Shown here: piece after piece, positions 26,543 through 38,280 of the stretch | How positions within the stretch are numbered: the stretch's first letter is position 1 | How the letters are laid out: each line of letters starts with the position of its first letter | NCBI GenBank assembly: GCA_951213105.1 | Contig: OX578149.1 | Coordinates: 186,001-250,000 of the forward strand | Source: Amaurobius ferox | Taxonomy: Eukaryota > Arthropoda > Arachnida > Araneae > Amaurobiidae | DNA length: 64,000 nucleotides | Reading direction: 5' to 3' | The notes under the pieces: generated by a model | What the model saw: only the letters and a program-made list of their open reading frames with translations | The model's database searches: none | What the model was told of the DNA's origin: nothing | Made by a program: the position numbers and the translations under genes

Positions 26543-27484
26543 GTCATAACCTGTTGGTTATTTAATTGATGAGGTACGAAATTGAAAAATCTTCGCTGGA
26601 ATTTAAGCAGAGATAGTAGTGATAACAACGTCAAAATGAACGTTGTAAAAATACAACTAACTGTAGAGGTGTTGAAAATAACAGTTCCAATTTGGTTCAA
26701 ATCAATTTTATTTAAGAAGCAAATCCATTGCATTTTCTTACAATATAAATATGGCAATGTAAGACAAATCAAAGCATACTATATACAAAACATGAGCTCT
26801 CAAGCTCATTCGTAAGGTTTCAGAAAAAAGTTCCACACTTAGACACATTCTTGGTTTAAGCAATCTTTACACGAGTAAGTAGAATAAAACTTTTCAAACT
26901 TATGTATCAACGTGCATTTCCCGATGCCACCTATAGCTGGTCACACGCTATGGCAAAAACTTTGAACATCACGGATGAACACTGCATAAAGCCCACAACA
27001 CGGAACAATATGGTCTCCTTAACTGAGAACCATTAAATCTTCACTAAAACATCCGCGTCAACCGATAAACATTATCATGACATTCGACTACATCAAATAA
27101 GACTTTATGTAGCTCCATCAGCGATCTCTCTACGATGATCTATGCATCGTAGTCCTGCATCATCTACAGCATCACATCAAAGTACTGCAACGTCGTACTA
27201 TCTGTAGACCATCACGTCTTATCAGTATATGTACACTCTTAAACCAAAAATGTGTCCAACTTTTATATCCGACGATGGGGGCGTTCCGGAACATAACCGT
27301 TGCCGGCAACGCCCTCTGGATATGCAAAACAGGATGCGTGAGCGGTGAGAAGGTGATTTGCATGATAAGCCCAGTTTTGTCCACATCGCGATTCGTTCAC
27401 GAGAACGGAAAAATCATTTAGAATAATGACGTCACGCTCCCGCGAAACGAAAATCTCGATGTAAACAAAACCAAGTTTCCAGCA
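26526..27484 (-). repeat. 5' LTR of copia element 2 (959 bp)
   Basis: Begins on the - strand at 27484 with TGCTGGAAAC and ends CCCCAGCA at 26526. The sequence immediately inside is mid-gag coding sequence. The primer-binding site, leader and gag start that should follow a 5' LTR are absent. Confidence 0.9.
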
Positions 27485-27489
27485 CTTCT

Positions 27490-27602
27490 TCCTCGGATAG
27501 TTTGCGCTGGATTTTTTCTAAGGTAAAATCCTTATCTTGCCAACGATATATTTGCTGGACCATCCCTTGAAAGTCGTCCGAGAGGTATCTTATGGCCACC
27601 GT
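27490..27602 (-). pseudogene. Displaced gag fragment of copia element 1
   Basis: This is the continuation of element 1 gag beyond the element 2 insertion. 'cctcggatag..cgctggattttttctaa' to 'gaggtatcttatgg' matches the gag of element 2 at 26195-26300 with a few substitutions. Similarity ends sharply at about 27602, marking the deletion of the rest of element 1. Confidence 0.88.
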
Positions 27603-28130
27603 AAATGTTCCACCGAACTAAGCTGTGTACCAAATGTCAGATCCTTAAAAGATAGGGAAGTATGTTAAAAATGCCGTCAGAGAAATTGAAACAGATATCA
27701 AGACAGATAACCATCAGTTCCATAAAAGATTTTAAAAAGTTTTGATTAGATGTCTGATGAAAAATTGATTACAAAATCGCAAAAGACTAAAAGGTATAAA
27801 ATAAAATATGATAAAAACTTTTTTAGCTCTACACGTTTTAGTAAAATGCACTAAAAAGTAAAAATTAATTTTTAGCTGCCGCAGCAAACTTGGTTATATG
27901 TGACTAAAAATAAAATTATGGGGTGTCCTGGAAATAATTGTATTTGGATTATTTTACTAAAATCATGTAAATTAAAAAGTTTTTTATTCTATTTTATATA
28001 AATAGAGTTAGTATTATCTAGGGATGTTATGAAACCAAAAATGAGCCGATACTGAAAAACCGATATGATCTTATGCCGAATAAATCGCTATTGTAACATT
28101 TAATTTGTATTATTTTTATTGTAAATTTAT
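27603..28130. other. Gene-free intron sequence
   Basis: AT-rich. Nothing recognisable between the copia fragment and the LINE relic. Confidence 0.5.
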
Positions 28131-28132
28131 AA

Positions 28133-28760
28133 GCTGGTATCAAGTGGGGATGTACCCAAACAACTTTAAATAAGATATACAACATGTATGTGAAGCCAGT
28201 CATCAAATACGGAGGTGATTATGGAAACACATGGAAAGCTAAAAAGAGCTGAAAATGAGGCTGAATAAATCAAAAGCACTCCTATTGTTGCAATGCAACT
28301 CTATACAGTGAACCCTCCTATCCTCACAGAGATAGAGAAACAGGCCGTAGGTGCATACATTAAACTAAAGACCTCACAGCGAACTGGTTGGATTCGAGAC
28401 TGTCAATCAAGTTCATTTCTTCTGTTGACTAAATGACCTAGATGCAAACATACCCATCGACAGTACCAAAAGATGGGCCAATCCCCATAAGTATATAGAT
28501 GTAATAAGCCAGTTGACGGTTAACAATGCTGGGAAAAGAGAATCCCATATATGATCTTGAGAGCAACTGTGCTGTGCTTGATTAACAAAAAGTACCCAGA
28601 ACCCAAGTGGACTAGAATATACAGACGAGTCGCAGATCAATAATGCTGCTGGGGCTTGAGTGTACTGCATGCAGAAATCTATGCCATCTTTTTGTCAGTT
28701 AGTAACCATAACACTTTAGAAAATAAAGACAACCCAAAATTGGCTATTATTAAAGTCTTT
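28133..28760 (+). pseudogene. Decayed LINE ORF2: end of reverse transcriptase and start of RNase H
   Basis: Reading across frame breaks gives AGIKWGCTQTTLNKIYNMYV then KPVIKYGG, and KSTPIVAMQLYT..PPILTEIEKQAVGAYIKL..TGWIRD. These are the hallmarks of the C-terminal reverse-transcriptase ('thumb') region of jockey/R1-type LINEs. Further on, EYTDESQINNAAGA matches the first RNase H motif (YTDGSK) and HAEIYAIFLSV the second (AExxAI). There are multiple stops and shifts. It is in the same orientation as coronin, unlike most elements here. Confidence 0.75.
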
Positions 28761-29629
28761 AATTAAAATCTCCATCTATGATGTACAAAAATTAACAGCC
28801 GTAGCACTTTCAGGCATTATTATGCCCTCCATCAGTGGCAAAGGGAAGATAACATGAGCTTAAATACACAGTCCACAACCGCTAGACAAAATTGGCATAT
28901 TAATAATTTTACATTTTTAATACGATACATTTAAAAAACATAATTTAATTATAAAATACAAAAAAGAAAATAATGTCATAAATTACTGGGTAACCGACAG
29001 ATATGTCGTCAAAAGCAAAAGAGAGCAGCTACTAAATATTCTGAAAATCATACGATGGTTTAACACTTATTGAGTCAAGAACGAGACACCAAGCATAACT
29101 GAGGGTTCTGTATTTGATCAAAATTGCAAATAGAATCACGGTAAAGATAGATGAAAAGGGATTCATAAAGTAAAATATTACGGGGTTATTGCAACTAATT
29201 AAAAGAAAAGTCTTATTGAACATAGGAGGAAAATTATCATTAATAATAAACTGGGCAAGAGCCGTGGACAGTTTTCTATTTTTAACATCACAAGCTTGCT
29301 CAGCTAAACGAATGCCGACAGTAGTTTTGTACTGCCAGTGTGGAAGTTGTTATTATTTGAGATTTTTTGAAAAATTATTTGAGAGATAAAAGGAGGACAA
29401 CGTTCACCCCGACCTGACACATGAAGTTATTTTTATCCTGAAATTTATCAGAACAATTATGATTAAACAACATCGTAATGGTAGAATGTGTGTGCTTAAA
29501 CTTAAATTCATGGCAAAAATGAATCCGAGGATGAAAAATCGCCGGGTGAAAAGGAAGACTAGATTTATAAGACAAAAGGTCAGAAAAAGTGTTTGCAATA
29601 CAATTTTATTAATAACCTTTAGTTTAGAA
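28761..29629. other. Spacer separating two halves of the LINE RNase H
   Basis: No gene recognised. In an intact LINE the flanking RNase H motifs would lie about 100-150 bp apart, so this stretch of nearly 0.9 kb is probably an inserted element. No clear terminal repeats were found. Confidence 0.4.
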
Positions 29630-29860
29630 TTGACTTTTTCAAAAGTTGTCATACTGATAGATTCCAGAGCAGCCATTCAAGATGTCTCAATGAATGCTAT
29701 TGAGATATCGACCATAACTAAAATAAAGCATATTACTGCATATAGCGAATTAGTGACTTTATCAATCTGTTTCAGATCCAAGAAACAGCCACTTCCATCA
29801 AGAAAAAGGAACAGCAATCAGCAAGCAAATATGTGTCTGTCCTACTGAATTTATTTAATT
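29630..29860 (+). pseudogene. RNase H remnant of the same LINE
   Basis: The frame contains FSKVVILIDSRAAIQDVSMN, matching the RNase H motif 'xxxFSDSRAAIQ(A)xS' of LINE ORF2 proteins, and follows the first two RNase H motifs at 28620-28730 in the same direction. The downstream 'PSHxGI' histidine motif is not clear. It is part of a longer open frame (29459-29848) whose start is unrelated. Confidence 0.5.
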
Positions 29861-30394
29861 TTCTTTAAGGTTTTTGTCACAGAATAAAATAAGAATGCCA
29901 AATTCCATGGATATTAATTGAATGACACACTCCGGGGAAAAGGCATATCACATTTAAAATTTCTGATATCTCGAAAACGAATAGGATAGAAACCGATACA
30001 ATGGAATCTTTCTGGTTAAAAATAATGGCAAAGCTTTCATGCGTTTAAAAATAATGAACATATTTTTTTATTATTTTTCCAATTTTAGATACAAAAAAGT
30101 TTATTATTTTATGTGCAATATTTCATTAGCTACTTATTTCTTGTAAATATATTTTTATGGGAGTCATTTTCTGAAAAGTTACTTTTTATCTGTGCTATGC
30201 TCAAAATTGAACGAACAATTTAATCTGCTGCTAATTCGTATAGCATACAGTAGAAATCTCAAAATTGTCTCAAAATAATTCAGCATGAAGGAAATGGAGA
30301 TAATTTTACTAAAGAAAAGTTCAAAAGGAAAGGCTGAATTTTATTTTATATCAATATTTTGTCTTTTTATCTATATATAGTCTATCCTCTGGAA
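29861..30394. other. Gene-free intron sequence
   Basis: AT-rich. No gene, RNA or clear repeat seen. Confidence 0.5.
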
Positions 30395-31070
30395 TTACAT
30401 GCTGAATACATATCAGCCATTATTTAAGCTGTGTTGAATATTGAGATATTGATGCTTCAAGAAATGTTTTGAACCGGAAGTGAGGGGGCGGGGGATGAAA
30501 GAGAAAATCTGTTGGAAAACCATCCTACTCCTTTCGAAGTTCGATGCTAAATCCATATCAATCATCATTTCAGCTATATCTGTAGCTGATGCTATTAAAT
30601 ATAGATATTGCAAGGAAAATGGAAATTTTTTAATTGAAAGTTACCTCTTCCGAACTGGAAGTGAAAATCCGTAGGGAACCTCCAACTCCTTAGGGATTTT
30701 GATGTTGAATCCATATCAGTCATTGCCTAGCAGATCCTGAGAAAGATGTTTCAAAGCAAATTTTTGAATTGGAAGTGGAAAAGAAACCAAAAGAGGAAAT
30801 CATTAGTGAACCACCGTACCTCTTCCAAAATTTGATGCTGAATCTATATCACTTATTATCTGACCTTCATCTATAGTCAATCTGGAGAAATGAATATTTC
30901 AAGGAAAATAAAACTTTTAAAACTGGAAATGGAAAACCAACCGGAAAGGACTTTTTTAGTACCCCTTCCCCCTACCTCTTTTAGAATGTGATGCTAAATT
31001 TATAATGGTCATAATCACCTGTTTCTCAAGTTCTATCAGATCTTGAGAAACAGATGTTTAAAAAAGTAAA
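30395..31070. repeat. Degenerate tandem array, ~135-156 bp units, about 4.5 copies
   Basis: 'gatgctgaatccatatcag/cact' and variants recur near 30404, 30544, 30700, 30834 and 30990. Between them come 'tttcaagg.aaattttt', 'aactggaagtgg', 'ggaa.cc..ctacctctt' and 'aaatt/aagttcgatgct' in constant order. The units are well diverged, so the array is old. Frames at 30413-30674 are repeat by-products. Confidence 0.7.
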
Positions 31071-32412
31071 ACAAAACAATAGTATGACAAACATTTTTCC
31101 ACTTGATCTTCACTTTTTGTCATGTTGTTTAAAAACATGCGCATATAACCATAGTGGAACAAAGAGGTACCTGGTAAGCACGTGCTTAGAGCATCATATA
31201 AGCAGGGACACAAAGTGTAAAATCAACAGTACAAAATATTAAATTTTTAAATACATTTTGAAATATTAATTTTTAAAAATATTTAGATTAATAGTTTTTT
31301 AATCATTTAAATATTACATTTTATAAAATCTAAAATTATTGTACTTATTAATTTTTTTGTATAATTGTTTGCAGTATGCCTCTCTTTTAGTCCTGCTGAG
31401 ATACCATATTCCGGATTTCATAGGAGCCCTCTTTCATTTCATTATCGTAATAAGAAATCTAGATACTTCAGATGAAACAGACACTTCACTTCTTTCACAG
31501 CGAAATAATGATGTACAAGATATACAGCACAATATTTTTAGCCTTGAATTGTACATTAACTGAATACTTTGAAGTATGGACTGTATATTAAACTTTGAAC
31601 TTTGGATTGTACATTAACATTTGTGTCATAAAAAAGAAAAATCCTCCCTTCGGTCGAAACCCTCCTTTCCGAAATCCTTTATTTACGGACATCACAACAT
31701 CCATGCAAACAGGTGGGATTCGAAACTATATCCTCAGTAGTCAAGAGGGCATGAGAAAATCCTGGTCTTAGACAGTATCTGTCCAAGCAAGGTTTTTTTA
31801 TGTATATATCAATAGCAAAGAACAAAAATGTGTAATTAGAAATCTAATTTCTATATCTATAATTTGTATTTAAAAAGCTCTTATAATTTTTGACTCTTAT
31901 AGTCTCGTCAAGTTGAAGAAAATTGAAAATTTTCCTTTTTGCAAGTTTGAAATGCTTATATCTCTAAAATTGTTATTTACAATAACCAAGAATTTGTATC
32001 TCTTTAAAAGCCCTACAAGTGTGTATAATTAGATTCCTATTCAGGGATGCTCTATATGTCTGTAGAGGTTCAAAAGTGAAAGAGTGTAATGGGTTTGCAT
32101 TGATATCAATTGTTCTGTAATAATTCTGCCTGGGTTGTAATTTACATGATTTTTGTTGATTGGGATTTCTTGGAGTATATCATATTTACTTCATTTCATA
32201 AGAAACTGCTCACTTATATCAATATGTTATTATGTGAATAATTTTGTAAAAAGTTAATTGTCCTCTGCTGCATGCTGAAAAAGCAATTTAGTTTTGTACT
32301 TTTGATGCATAAACTTCTCCCTTTGTCCATAGCTTACACATGCTTCAAATTTGTGTATTTCAATCTCTTGTTTTGCATTTAAATTTTTATGAAAAAATAT
32401 AATTCATTTGTA
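31071..32412. other. Gene-free intron sequence
   Basis: AT-rich. Short frames (31054-31242, 31339-31563) show no domain. 'cctccctt/cctccttt' words near 31645-31670 are the only local feature. Confidence 0.4.
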
Positions 32413-32420
32413 GTTTAAAT

Positions 32421-34690
32421 TAGGGATGTATAACTTCTATAGCAGAAGGGCCATTCACGTGAAATGATATGGCTGCCGAGGGCCAACATACCAAATACAG
32501 TTTGAAAGTAAATATCAACAGTTTATGGTTGTATATATAGTAATAGTACATTACAATATAAAAGTCTTTTTAAAAAATGTGTAAAGATTGGCCACAGTTA
32601 CGCACATTAGTGTGATGGTTGAGACTGAATTTTACCAATAATTTTTGGTATATTGTGTTCAAAGCTAGTTGTTGATATTCTCAAGACAGATTGCAAGTGT
32701 TGATCTGTCAATTTATTTCTTAATTTTGACTTATTTATATTAATAAGGTAAAATGTTTGTTCGCATATATAGGTACTATAGAACATGGTAGCACATATAC
32801 TTGCATTATCTTTTAAGTGCAAAAATTCATCAGGTAGAGTTTTATAAAAGTGAAGAATGTCTAAATCACGGAATCTAGACTTGCATAAGTCAGAAGTTTG
32901 TAAGACAATGAGTTCCATTTGAATATTTTCGGGAGCTTACTGAACTGGAACAGAAAGTAGATCACCAAACAATTTTATTTTAACCTTATGTGACTTAAAA
33001 TCTGTGAATCGCTTTTCAAATGAGCTAAGCAGCTTGTTTATTTGTTCCGAATAATCCAGTGGTTTATCAGGAAATTTTTCCTTGAGTTTCATCAGGTAAG
33101 GAAGTTGATGAAATTTTGACAACTTAGCTGCTTTGAGAACAGCTGGAGTTTTCGTTTGAAAGCAGATACTGCATTAGCTATTTGGTTAACAAATTGGTTT
33201 TCTCATCAATTTTTTGCTTAGGTCATTCAGATGGGCCGTCACATCAACCAAAAATGCTAAGTCACACTTGAAAGATAGTTCTTTTACATCCTAGTTTGCT
33301 TCCCTTTTTCTTCAAGGAATGGTATTATTTTATCAATCAAGTCCACAAACCTTTTCAATGCCTCTCCACAGCTCAACTACCGTACCTCACAGTAGTATAT
33401 CAGATCACTATGTGATGCATCTGTATGTTCTAACATCTCCTTAAATTGTCTGTGATTCAAACCATGTGAGTGAATAAAATTAATAGCATCACTCATTGCG
33501 TTCATTAAGAGGTCAAATCCCCATTCTTTTGCGCACAGCTGTTCCTGGTGAATAATGCAATGATACCCAAGCAAATCTTTGTCTCGATCACCCAAATGGT
33601 ATCTCAGCAAACTCACCATACCATTCTGAACTCCAATCATAGCTGGAGCACCATCAGTGGTGATACTAACTAGTTTGTTATTATCGAAATTATGTGCGGA
33701 ACACAAATTCAAGATGGAGGGTAAAATATCGGCTCCACAGTTGTTCTCCCCTTCATTGAACTCATTCCAACCAGTTCTTCAGTTACCTCAAAATTTTTAG
33801 ATATCCCTCTAATAAACAAAAGCAGCTGAGCTGTTGAAGTGTTGTCTGTTGACTCATCAGCTGCTAGAGAAAAGTACTTAAATTTGGTGGCAGCAATCTG
33901 TAGTTGGTCATTAATATCATCAGACAAATTTTCAATTCTTCTTTAAATTGCTGAGACTCACATTTTTAAATTGACTTTTCTGCTGAGACTCACATTTTTA
34001 AATTTGTTGGTGGCTTCAGGGCACAATTTCTCGACAGCCAACAAAATGCACTACTTGGCAAAATCGTCATCAGTAAATGGGTGGCCACTTTTAGCGATTA
34101 TGGCTGCGATATCCAAAGACACTTCAACACAGTTATCCAATTGTGCAGATGCTTTTGTAAACACATTTCTTTGTGCAATGAAAGAACAATGAAGAAATTC
34201 GATTCAGCAATTTCGGTCTTCTCCCTCAAGCGGTGAAACTGCCGAGTGTTTCATCAAGTACTGCTGCTTAATGTTATACTCCTTGGAAACACTAATTGTA
34301 AAATTACATATCAAGCATGTCATTCGACCAACTTGCTCTACAAAAGAATACTTTGAAGTCCAGGCTTCTGAAAACTTTCTATTATCGTTCGCTACCTTTC
34401 TTTTCATTTTCGATCTTTCCGTCATGACAAATAAGTATTATACGAGAGACGTAACAACGTGCACTTGCGAAGTCAAAATTACACCAGCGCAAATTATCCA
34501 AGCTGCACTTCGGAAGCGATTTTTTTCTCCCCTCTCCTAGTGTATGCGTTCAAGCATACTCGCGCCTGCACTATACAGGCTAGAAATGTTCTTTCCCACT
34601 CAGGCGGTGAAACTCGTGAAACTAGCTTCGGTGAACTCTGGGCTTTACTCTTGGCTGATTCGTCGGCGGGCCACAGGTTGTGCACCCCTA
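32421..34690 (-). mobile_element. hAT transposon, GTF2IRD2/ZBED-like, ~2.27 kb
   Basis: Imperfect terminal inverted repeats (left TAGGGATGTATAAC, right TAGGGGTGCACAAC read as reverse complement) are bordered by an exact 8-bp duplication GTTTAAAT at 32413-32420 and 34691-34698. An 8-bp duplication is the hAT signature. A broken transposase fills most of the interior on the - strand. Confidence 0.92.
32607..34425 (-). pseudogene. hAT transposase of the GTF2IRD2-like group, broken
   Basis: Pieces appear in the right order. An N-terminal zinc finger has CLICNFTISVSKEYNIKQQY and a terminal histidine (34425-34204). Next is the start of the RNase H-like core, KFKYFSLAADESTDNTSTAQ (33927-33709). Then SITTDGAPAMIGVQNGMVSL and the GYHCIIHQEQLC histidine region (33712-33377). 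Last come a late helical part (33122-32937) and the C-terminal dimerisation region (32918-32607). Stops and frame changes separate all of them. Related genes in animals (GTF2IRD2, ZBED, FAM200, SCAND3) derive from such transposases. The terminal repeats and breaks here show an ordinary dead transposon. Confidence 0.88.
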
Positions 34691-34983
34691 GTTTAAATGA
34701 ACTATTTTGTTTTGCTTATGATTCTTTGTAAATTTTCTTTTATTTTGTAGGAATCATTTTTTAAAAGTCATTTTCTGTCCGTTGTATGCTCATATATGAA
34801 AACTAATAATAATCTGTACTGATGTCATCTTTTTTGTAATAATTCCACCCATATCTTAAAAGAAATTGGCAAAAATGCAAAACATTTCACAAAATAAAGA
34901 GTTAAAATCTATGTCTAAACAAACTTATCTTCCCCTCTTTATTTGCATTAAAAAAAAAAGTAACGAATATGTTAAATGGGAGT

Positions 34984-35112
34984 ATATTAATTACTTTCCC
35001 TATATACATAGTACAATTGTATAGGAAAAATATTGTGACAGAGTCGAAAATTTAAATTCGACTTTTTGACCTAAGACCACATTTCAAGCATCCCTGAACT
35101 CAAATTTATTGT
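34984..35112 (-). repeat. Dispersed repeat family copy D (3' end, opposite strand)
   Basis: The reverse complement matches the last ~130 bp of copy A: 'ttcagggatgcttgaaat', 'gtcgaaaatt/cgaccctgtcacaatattttt' and '..gtatatagggaaagtaat'. Together with copy B (38240-38880) it may be one minus-strand element later opened by the P element and other insertions. Confidence 0.6.
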
Positions 35113-35884
35113 TTTCTCGGAAGACCCCCACATTTTCAAATGAAATTTTGGAGAATTCATCAAGAAATCAGAATCCTCAATTAAATTAACTAAGCAAATT
35201 AACTGGAGTGTAGCTCATGCCAGGATTCATTTTGCTTTGCTTTTCACATTTTACAAGAAAATGCTTCTGTATTGTGGGTCCTACCACAGCCGGTCTACTC
35301 TTAGGCCGTGGCGCCAGAATCATGAGGTGACGCTAGAAGGGGAACTCTTGCATTCAGAGTTAAAAAATATTTCAAAATAATTACACTTTTACTCATTTCT
35401 ATGCCTAAATTTTAGCACAGTTAATTTCATAAAGATTATCTAAACTTAGATGGGGAGGGGGGTATATTTTTTTACTAGAGTTCCCACAAAGCAAGAACTA
35501 CTCTGTCTAAACGATTACAAAATTATATATAATCTAGATCCTTTTACAGTTACAAACCCAGTGTTAATGAATATTAAGTAGCTTTCATTTTTTTTTCTAC
35601 TACTGTAAACAATGCAATTAATATAACATCAAAATTTCTACAACCATATGTATAATAGCAAAAAAATATTGTGTGACAATTCTATTTTTACATATAATTT
35701 GAAATATTTTCACATTGCTGATGAGAAAAATCATTTCAATTGATTTCTAATAAATATTAGAATTTTGAATATTGAATACTTTTAATGTAAGGGATACTTT
35801 TTGCCTCTCAATGTTAGATGGATATAATGATTTTAATGTTAACACATGAGAAAATTATTTGAAAATCAGGGTACTGCAATTTAG

Positions 35885-36086
35885 TGTCTTTTACATTTAA
35901 CTAATCTCGACCACTGCGTTATGGGTTCGAGTCCCACGTAAGGCATAGATGTTTGTGTTGTGGGCGTAGTGTGTTCTGTTCCCCTCTGGTGCGCCTGGGG
36001 CAACGTCTTACGACGGCTAAATGGTTCACGTTTTGGCCACTGGCGAATGACGAAAGTCAAGTGCCTGGCCATTAGAAAAAAAAAAC
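35885..36086 (+). mobile_element. tRNA-derived SINE (truncated 5' end)
   Basis: A perfect RNA polymerase III B box GGTTCGAGTCC lies at 35924-35934. It is followed by an unrelated ~130-bp body and a terminal A run at 36077-36086. A convincing A box is not seen, so the 5' end is probably truncated or decayed. The SINE sits inside the P element and its antisense supplies the false C-terminus of the transposase frame. No clear target duplication was found. Confidence 0.6.
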
Positions 36087-37560
36087 CAATTATTTCTTAT
36101 AGATTTTAATAAATGAACAGGATCATACATCAAATACAGAGGTATATCAGGATTACTTGGATTATATACAGCATCATTAAATTTATCATGTTTCTTAAAA
36201 AAAGCAAACATGCTTCTATTAATATTGTTGTTATCAGTAATAACAAACAATACATTAAGATCAAGTTCTTTTAACTTGCAAATTAACATAGATGCCAAAT
36301 TATAGAGCTTTTGTCCCGTAAATGTTGAAACTGGGGCAATTGCTATTACGTCTTTATAATTTGAAAACATAGATGTAATCAAAAGCACTTGGGCAGTTTT
36401 TGCTTTTTCATTACTATCAAAACAATCACCGGTAACTTTACCACATTTAAATGTATATCTAGGATCAACATAAATCTCATCAATTAAGAGAGAGACAAAT
36501 TTTTGGTCTTCGTTTAAACATTGTACCCTATGTTTTAAATAACTATTACACAGATTAAAAAAATCTGAATCCACATTTAACTTTTTTGAAATTCTACTTA
36601 ATGTTCTCACATGAGGCAATGTCAACACCTTTGAATTTCTAAATGCCTTATAGCACGAAGAACTAGATAAGTATATTTTAAAGCATAGAATAAACAGTTC
36701 TTTTGAAAATCGAAGCTGATTTTTTGGTTTTTCTAGCAATTTTACTTGTTCAATTAAAAAGTCTAATTTGGCGGTGCAAATTTCTAAACATACCTGCTTC
36801 TGTTTCTCCAACAGCTGCACTGCGACTTCGATATAATTAAGTTGTGATGGAGTAGAATGCAGTTTCACATGCACTTATTAATAAATCCAGATCACATTTA
36901 TTTGTAATTAGGCTAAATTGTATTCCACATTTTTGTAGCTGCTTCTCACTGCACTGGAGATTTTCCAAAAACACATCGAACGTTTTTTCTTGGCATATGC
37001 TGATACTCGCAATAACACATGGCACAGATGATGCATTAATGCAAACTTTAAAAAGATACAGCTTGTCATCGATTGAAAGGTGGGTCCAATTTTCTCCTTG
37101 AATAGTACAAAAATAAACCTTGATATCTTCTAAAGTTGGCAGGCTGTTGTTTTGCTGCTCTTGTTGAAAAGTCATTATACTTTTAGAAATTGCCGCATCT
37201 AATTGCTCATTTTCACGATTTTCCATAGTCCTCCTTTTCTTTGGAATGGGTTCTGTAAGATGCTTGGCAATATTTCCGACAATTGTGGGATAGGCATCCG
37301 TTTTTAATTTTAACCTGTCTCTTTTAATTATTATTATCTTCCCAGATTTATCTGTAAAAGTGTCTTCACGAATGATGAATGATTCGTCAAAGTGATGAAT
37401 ACACACTCCGGAATTTTTCCCAGCTTTGAAGTCCACATGATGAATTTTTATCTCCCAAGTTTTTCTCAACGCAGAATCTTCAGGAAACTTAAAGATTGGA
37501 ACGTAAGAAGTCTTTGACGTATAGTTCGACCGGCAACCGGGAACACGTACGAGGCATTGA
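36077..37560 (-). pseudogene. P-element/THAP9-like transposase, broken
   Basis: The N-terminus is a THAP C2CH zinc finger. The second cysteine region (VPGCRSNY) is around 37520, the C-x2-H pair is in GVCIHHF, and the closing AxPTIV box is at the usual place. The first cysteine and likely ATG (near 37555) are out of frame with the rest by a small indel. After a coiled segment, a frameshift near 36850 leads to the catalytic region: SLLIDEIYVDPRYTFKCGKV, VITDNNNINRSMF and YDPVHLLKSIRNNW, all typical of P transposases. The product is cut off at about 36077 by a SINE, so the C-terminal part is lost or lies in the degraded 35317-35880 stretch. Some animals have domesticated THAP9; this copy is clearly dead. 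Confidence 0.9.
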
Positions 37561-38099
37561 TAATTACGCAGATATAAACTATTTAAAAAATGGCTCTAAA
37601 GCACCCATGAACGTTAGTTAAATGATAATAAAGCATAAGAACAACTCATTACGCACGAAACACGATGCTATAAAACTAATAGAACATTCCGAAAACCTCA
37701 AAAACGTTTTGCAATCATGAGCCACTCCACGAGGGACGCTGACCGCGCTTGGATTTTTGTTCTCTTCTTTCTGAATGCTCCCCTTTTACCGTGACATCAC
37801 GACAATTTATCCTCAGTGGCGCCACGGCCTGTGTGTAGACCGGCTGTGGTCCTACCTTTCACTTGGCGTGAAAAAAATCTTTGGATTGATACCATACTTG
37901 ACAATGGGAGGCTAATAACGCCAGGAACAAAAAAAAAATTGTATCGCTGCTATTTTTCACAGCAATGATTGAAACTATAAAGTCTTGTGATCATCGAGCG
38001 CTTTTGTGCATGATGCAGCCATGTTAAAAAATATAAAATTTGAATTAAAAACAAAGTTCTATTCTAGTTCTACATTTTTTATTGTTAACAACAAAGCTG

Positions 38100-38280
38100 G
38101 ATATAAAGTATTATTTGTGGCTGCTACCACAGACAGACAGATGGACATCCTTTCAAAAATAGTCAAAACGTGTTCAGGAGGTTTTAAAACATTAAATGGC
38201 ATCTAAATCTTGAAATCGAAAATTTTTCTAAAAACAATACTTTCTCTATGCTATAATTATTTCTTATGTAATTTTTCATT
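38100..38280 (+). repeat. Dispersed '(ca)gacagacagatggacatc' repeat tail
   Basis: 'ccacagacagacagatggacatcc..' followed by 'cgtgttcaggaggttttaaa..ggcatc' and 'aatactttctctatgctata'. The same ordered phrases occur at 45655-45750. No coding capacity. Confidence 0.5.

Larger units (their letters stand above)
20263..27484 (-). mobile_element. Ty1/copia LTR retrotransposon, element 2, inserted into element 1
   Basis: The element is 7,222 bp, with LTRs at 26526-27484 (5') and 20263-21230 (3'), and a direct 5-bp duplication CTTCT at 20258-20262 and 27485-27489. The flanks rejoin into the gag of element 1: 'gccggatacgtcc-ttctt' on the left, 'ttctt-cctcggatag' on the right. The order between the LTRs is truncated gag, protease, integrase, reverse transcriptase, RNase H, AT-rich 3' region and polypurine tract. 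Several stops and frameshifts make it inactive. Confidence 0.93.
35285..37848 (-). mobile_element. P-superfamily (THAP9-like) DNA transposon, ~2.56 kb
   Basis: Terminal inverted repeats of about 32 bp: left 35285-35316 begins CACAGCCGGTCTAC and ends GGCCGTGGCGCCA; right 37817-37848 is its reverse complement with three mismatches. The flanks are GTCCTAC on both sides (35278-35284, 37849-37855), which reads as an 8-bp GTCCTACC duplication if one terminal C is assigned to the target. P elements make 8-bp duplications of this kind. The interior encodes a broken THAP-domain transposase on the - strand and carries a SINE insertion. Confidence 0.9.
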
